This document shows positions 40,370 to 43,415 of a stretch of DNA of 43,415 nucleotides, piece after piece. Positions within the stretch are counted from its first letter, which is position 1; every line of letters starts with the position of its first letter. The position numbers and the translations under genes are program-made. The notes beneath the pieces are model-generated. The model saw only the letters and a list, made by a program, of their open reading frames with translations, was not told where the DNA came from and did not search any database. The stretch is taken from positions 1 to 43,415 of IMG/VR virus record IMGVR_UViG_3300008117_000132; one strand, 5' to 3'. The DNA comes from a virus.

Positions 40370-42887
40370 TACTCAAAGCGGTAATTTTAATAGCACAGCA
40401 ACATGGGGTGGAAATCCTGTGCCTGTTGATGCTGATATTTTTATTGTTAATTACGGCCATATTGTTACCATAGACGATGACCGCAGAGTAACAAACGGAT
40501 TTGATGATAGTTTCGTTAGGGGTAAATTAGTAATAACAAGTACCGGCAAACTAAGGATGAATGGCATCCTTTATGTTGACAATACCGCTTCTTATACCAC
40601 ATGGTTTACAGAAAACACAAATAGTGCTGGATTTTTTAGAATGGATCCTGGCAGCTTGTTAGAATTTAAGGGAAGTAATGCTGAACAACACCGACTACAA
40701 ATACAGGCCCACCAATATGTCACTTGTGAAATAGAAGGAACTAATCCTAACCCTAAAACTACCCTGGCGAGTAACGCTAATAATAATGATACTTCTCTTA
40801 GTGTTGTTGATGCTAGTAATTTTGTGGCCGGTGATTGGATAACAGTTTATAGAAATGATTATACTAATAAGGTTCATCAGTTCTTAAAAAGCGACGAGGG
40901 AATGTGGATACATGACGTAAGTGGTAATACTATTTATTTTCGACATTTTGTTAGTCCATCAACAGTTATATCTGCAACAACTGGGCCTACTGTAACAGTT
41001 TCTGATGCTAGCGTAATGAGAGTTGGTTATAAGATTATTTTTGGTACTGGAGCTAATAGAAATATTCTGACTATAACAGATATTAATTATGCTACTAATT
41101 TATTAACATTGTCTGGTACTCCTTCAGGAAGCATAATAGGACAAACTATATATAGGACAGGGCTAGAAAAAAGTCATATATCAGGAGATATTGTTCTTAG
41201 AATAGCTGCTATTGTTACTGCTGATAGTAATCAAGGAACTAATACTATTACTGTTAATAATACTAATGGTTTTAGTGTTGGCGATTTAATCATGATTCCT
41301 GTTAATGATCCACAGTATAGTAATGCTACTAGTTGGGATAATATTATGGATTATACTATCTCAGCTATTAATACAACAACAAAAGTTATAACTCTGACTG
41401 GTGGATTTACATCTCCGGCCACCACTACCTTGCAAAGAAACGTAAAGGTGGGAGTTGGTGGAATCGTAGTTAATTTGAATAGAGATACAAAAATTAAAGC
41501 TCCAGAAGGCACTTTATATGGTGCTGATCAACGAAGTTTTATCTATTCTAATAACTTACCTAATAATCATACTAGAAGAATGAGAATTACTAATTGTTTA
41601 ATTAATGTTGGAAATAATACTAATAGCGCTGATTATGGGGCGATAGGACTAAGAGGTAGTTTTAGCTATCAAAATACTACAGCAAGTGGAATAGGAACAA
41701 GTTATACCAGTTACTTTGATGGCATTGTTATAAATCCTGTAGAAAGAAATAATCGCAATTGTGGCTATTGGTGGGATCATCATTTTTTAAATATTAGGAA
41801 TTGTGTTAGTTATAATACTAATAGTTGGGCTTTTGCTCGATATGGCAATGATCATGGATTTTTTAATAATATAGCAGCAAGATATGGTGATCAAATATAT
41901 TTAGAAGGAATGTATGGTACTACCACAGAAGTAGCATATAATTTTGCTACTAGAAATCCCAACCTTGGATTTAGTATCAATCAATGGTACGAACCATCAG
42001 CAAAATTTAGACAAAACTATATGTTGTTTATGCTGAGTCGCCCATTTAGTGTGCAATATCAAAACGGCAATAATTATATAGATAATTGTTATATAGATTA
42101 TTTTCCTATCTGGCCTAATGGTGAACGAAGTAATATGACAGTTATGAATAATTGTTATCTTGGAAATTCTTGGGATGTTACAAATTACAATGGATTAGGA
42201 TGGGTTAGTGATAGTGTTAATTTTACAGATGGTGTTCAAGGCCGATTAGATGGTAAATCAGCATTTGGTCAACAATTTATTTGTAATGGTTACAATTTTA
42301 AGTATGGTAAAAGTATTAATTGGAATAGAAGAGCATTAAGAATTTATGACCTTAATGAGACAGCATGGAGAATATATCCAGATAGAGATGAAAGTGGATG
42401 GATGGGTTTTAATAATGACGTATATGTTCCTGCTAATAGTAGAGTATTTATCAGAGGTTCTGTGAAAACAGCAAGTGGCAATACTAACTATCCTTATATC
42501 TATGCTAGACATTATTCTGATGGTTATAACAATGGTCTTTATCATAATAATAGCGAAAGTATAATAACATTTGATGGTGCTAACGTTACAGCCGGAGTTG
42601 GCTTCCGAGATATTAGTGTACAATTTACAAGCAGTTCTAATGTTTGGGAAAATAGAACTCTTACACTTCCAAAACTTCCTTTTGACTATTATTTGAGCGT
42701 AGGAATAGGATGTCTTAATTCTGCTAATAACAGTAGGTTAGGATGGTGGGAAAAAGATTTGGACATTAGTATAGAAAACTCAAACGGTTTTTCAGAAGCT
42801 GATCCTGTTATTAATTATCTAAATACTAGAGTACCAGTTAGGGTAAAATCATCACTCACACAATTTAAAACTATATTAGGCGGATAA
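40353..42887 (+). CDS. G8-domain and beta-helix surface protein
   Basis: An 844-residue protein. The first ~130 residues fit a G8 domain (STATWGGNPVPVDADIFIVNYGHIVTID, repeated Gly and strand pattern). Residues ~380-640 form a likely right-handed beta helix (NCLINVGNN, CGYWWDHHFLNIRNCVSYN, FFNNIAARYGD, YNFATRN), the combination of G8 plus helix found in CEMIP/TMEM2-type hyaluronan-binding proteins and in bacterial surface proteins. A C-terminal beta region with WRIYPDRDESGWMGF follows. No signal peptide is visible. It may bind or depolymerise a polysaccharide coat. Catalytic residues cannot be assigned. Confidence 0.75.
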   Translation: MATRTSTQSGNFNSTATWGGNPVPVDADIFIVNYGHIVTIDDDRRVTNGFDDSFVRGKLVITSTGKLRMNGILYVDNTASYTTWFTENTNSAGFFRMDPGSLLEFKGSNAEQHRLQIQAHQYVTCEIEGTNPNPKTTLASNANNNDTSLSVVDASNFVAGDWITVYRNDYTNKVHQFLKSDEGMWIHDVSGNTIYFRHFVSPSTVISATTGPTVTVSDASVMRVGYKIIFGTGANRNILTITDINYATNLLTLSGTPSGSIIGQTIYRTGLEKSHISGDIVLRIAAIVTADSNQGTNTITVNNTNGFSVGDLIMIPVNDPQYSNATSWDNIMDYTISAINTTTKVITLTGGFTSPATTTLQRNVKVGVGGIVVNLNRDTKIKAPEGTLYGADQRSFIYSNNLPNNHTRRMRITNCLINVGNNTNSADYGAIGLRGSFSYQNTTASGIGTSYTSYFDGIVINPVERNNRNCGYWWDHHFLNIRNCVSYNTNSWAFARYGNDHGFFNNIAARYGDQIYLEGMYGTTTEVAYNFATRNPNLGFSINQWYEPSAKFRQNYMLFMLSRPFSVQYQNGNNYIDNCYIDYFPIWPNGERSNMTVMNNCYLGNSWDVTNYNGLGWVSDSVNFTDGVQGRLDGKSAFGQQFICNGYNFKYGKSINWNRRALRIYDLNETAWRIYPDRDESGWMGFNNDVYVPANSRVFIRGSVKTASGNTNYPYIYARHYSDGYNNGLYHNNSESIITFDGANVTAGVGFRDISVQFTSSSNVWENRTLTLPKLPFDYYLSVGIGCLNSANNSRLGWWEKDLDISIENSNGFSEADPVINYLNTRVPVRVKSSLTQFKTILGG

Positions 42888-42888
42888 T

Positions 42889-43415
42889 ATGAGCGACATT
42901 ATTATAACTCCTGCTAGTGGCAAAATAGACTTTTATCAAGATCTTGGGGCGTCATCATTAGCAAAGATTGAATTAACAGTAGCTAATGATTTAGCACTAT
43001 CTACTACTAGTGGTAATTTAATTATTGGAGATGCTAGTAGAGACATTTATATTGGTAATGGTATTAATGATGTTGATATAATTTTTGAACAAAACGGTGA
43101 AATCAGACCACTTCCATCCAAAACTCTCAACATAGGAACTTCTGGGTCTTTTACCCAGATACTAGCTAGCAAGGTTAATATTAATCAAAATAGTTTTACT
43201 AGTATTCCATTGGATGTTTATAGTTCAACTAGCGGAGCAACCATATTAAATGTGGCAGGAACCAAAGGAGCCCTGTTTTCTGTAACAGATAATCTTAGCG
43301 GAAGTTTAATGAGCGTTAATAATGATGCGGGACTTCCGGTATTTGAAGTTTTTAGTGATGACCGAGTAGTTGCTGGTCGTTTTGGTCAGAATGATTTTAT
43401 AATGACTAGTGGTGG
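42889..43415 (+). CDS. Truncated fibre or structural protein (cut by window end)
   Basis: An open frame beginning MSDIIITPASGKIDFYQD, with AGGCGGA before ATG 42889 and running off the window after 175 codons. The Gly/Ser/Asn-rich pattern (SGNLIIGDASRDIYIGNG, IRPLPSKTLNIGTSGSF) is like the repeating body of phage fibres, and VINQNSF-like and SVTDNLSGSLMSVNND turns resemble cyanophage structural fibres. No stop is seen. Partial. Confidence 0.75.
   Translation, partial: MSDIIITPASGKIDFYQDLGASSLAKIELTVANDLALSTTSGNLIIGDASRDIYIGNGINDVDIIFEQNGEIRPLPSKTLNIGTSGSFTQILASKVNINQNSFTSIPLDVYSSTSGATILNVAGTKGALFSVTDNLSGSLMSVNNDAGLPVFEVFSDDRVVAGRFGQNDFIMTSG

Noticed and set aside
33210-43415. Diversity-generating retroelement, suggested by Mtd-type fibre starts
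   Set aside because: No reverse transcriptase and no template/variable repeat pair was seen; only the attachment domain is shared with Mtd.
1-43415. CRISPR array or insertion sequence
   Set aside because: No regularly spaced direct repeats and no transposase or terminal inverted repeats were found.

Overview
The window is a stretch of an AT-rich tailed-phage genome (Caudoviricetes, HK97-fold head). It carries a large terminase, portal, prohead protease/scaffold, capsid cement protein and major capsid protein in canonical order, followed by long fibre and lectin-like genes. Most genes are on the + strand, tightly packed with ATGA or short overlaps and Shine-Dalgarno (SD) sites, so the host is a bacterium. 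Its identity cannot be read from the sequence. No tRNA, integrase, CRISPR array, reverse transcriptase or DNA polymerase was seen.

Layout. (1) 1-700: visibly more GC-rich, with two small leftward genes, each behind its own sigma70-like promoter. (2) 617-1089: a gene-free control region with repeats and small palindromes. (3) 1090-20463: a long rightward accessory virion module. It holds a duplicated block of small proteins plus a leishmanolysin-like metalloprotease (1090-3480 and 8955-11245), two Cys-rich proteins with a shared C-terminal knob (3817-8541), three proteins sharing one ~140-residue N-terminal module joined to different C-termini (11320, 13813, 15959), an IgGFc-binding-like protein with a Pro/Thr stalk (12072), a nucleotidyltransferase-like protein (15305), a trypsin-like protease (within the 15959 gene) and a subtilase (17908). 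(4) 20469-21071: a leftward pair, a Tyr-rich small exported protein and a Myb/HTH plus AT-hook DNA-binding protein, sharing a divergent control region that contains an inverted repeat. (5) 21157-24995: a small HTH-like protein, a sigma-like factor, a candidate small terminase, GDP-mannose dehydratase, HNH nuclease, ERCC4-type nuclease and an unknown. (6) 24985-32312: packaging and head genes, closed by a strong terminator. (7) 32417-43415: fibres, LamG lectin-like proteins, a G8/beta-helix protein and a truncated last gene.

Working model (inference): the sigma-like factor at 21287 drives late genes from a recurrent GTGTATAAT-type motif found 24-55 nt before several late transcription units. 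The proteases, adhesin-like domains, lectins and G8/beta-helix protein would form a surface apparatus for binding and cutting through a protein- and polysaccharide-rich host coat. Four predicted proteases of three catalytic types, modular N-terminal modules and block duplication in one phage module are the most unusual part of the window.
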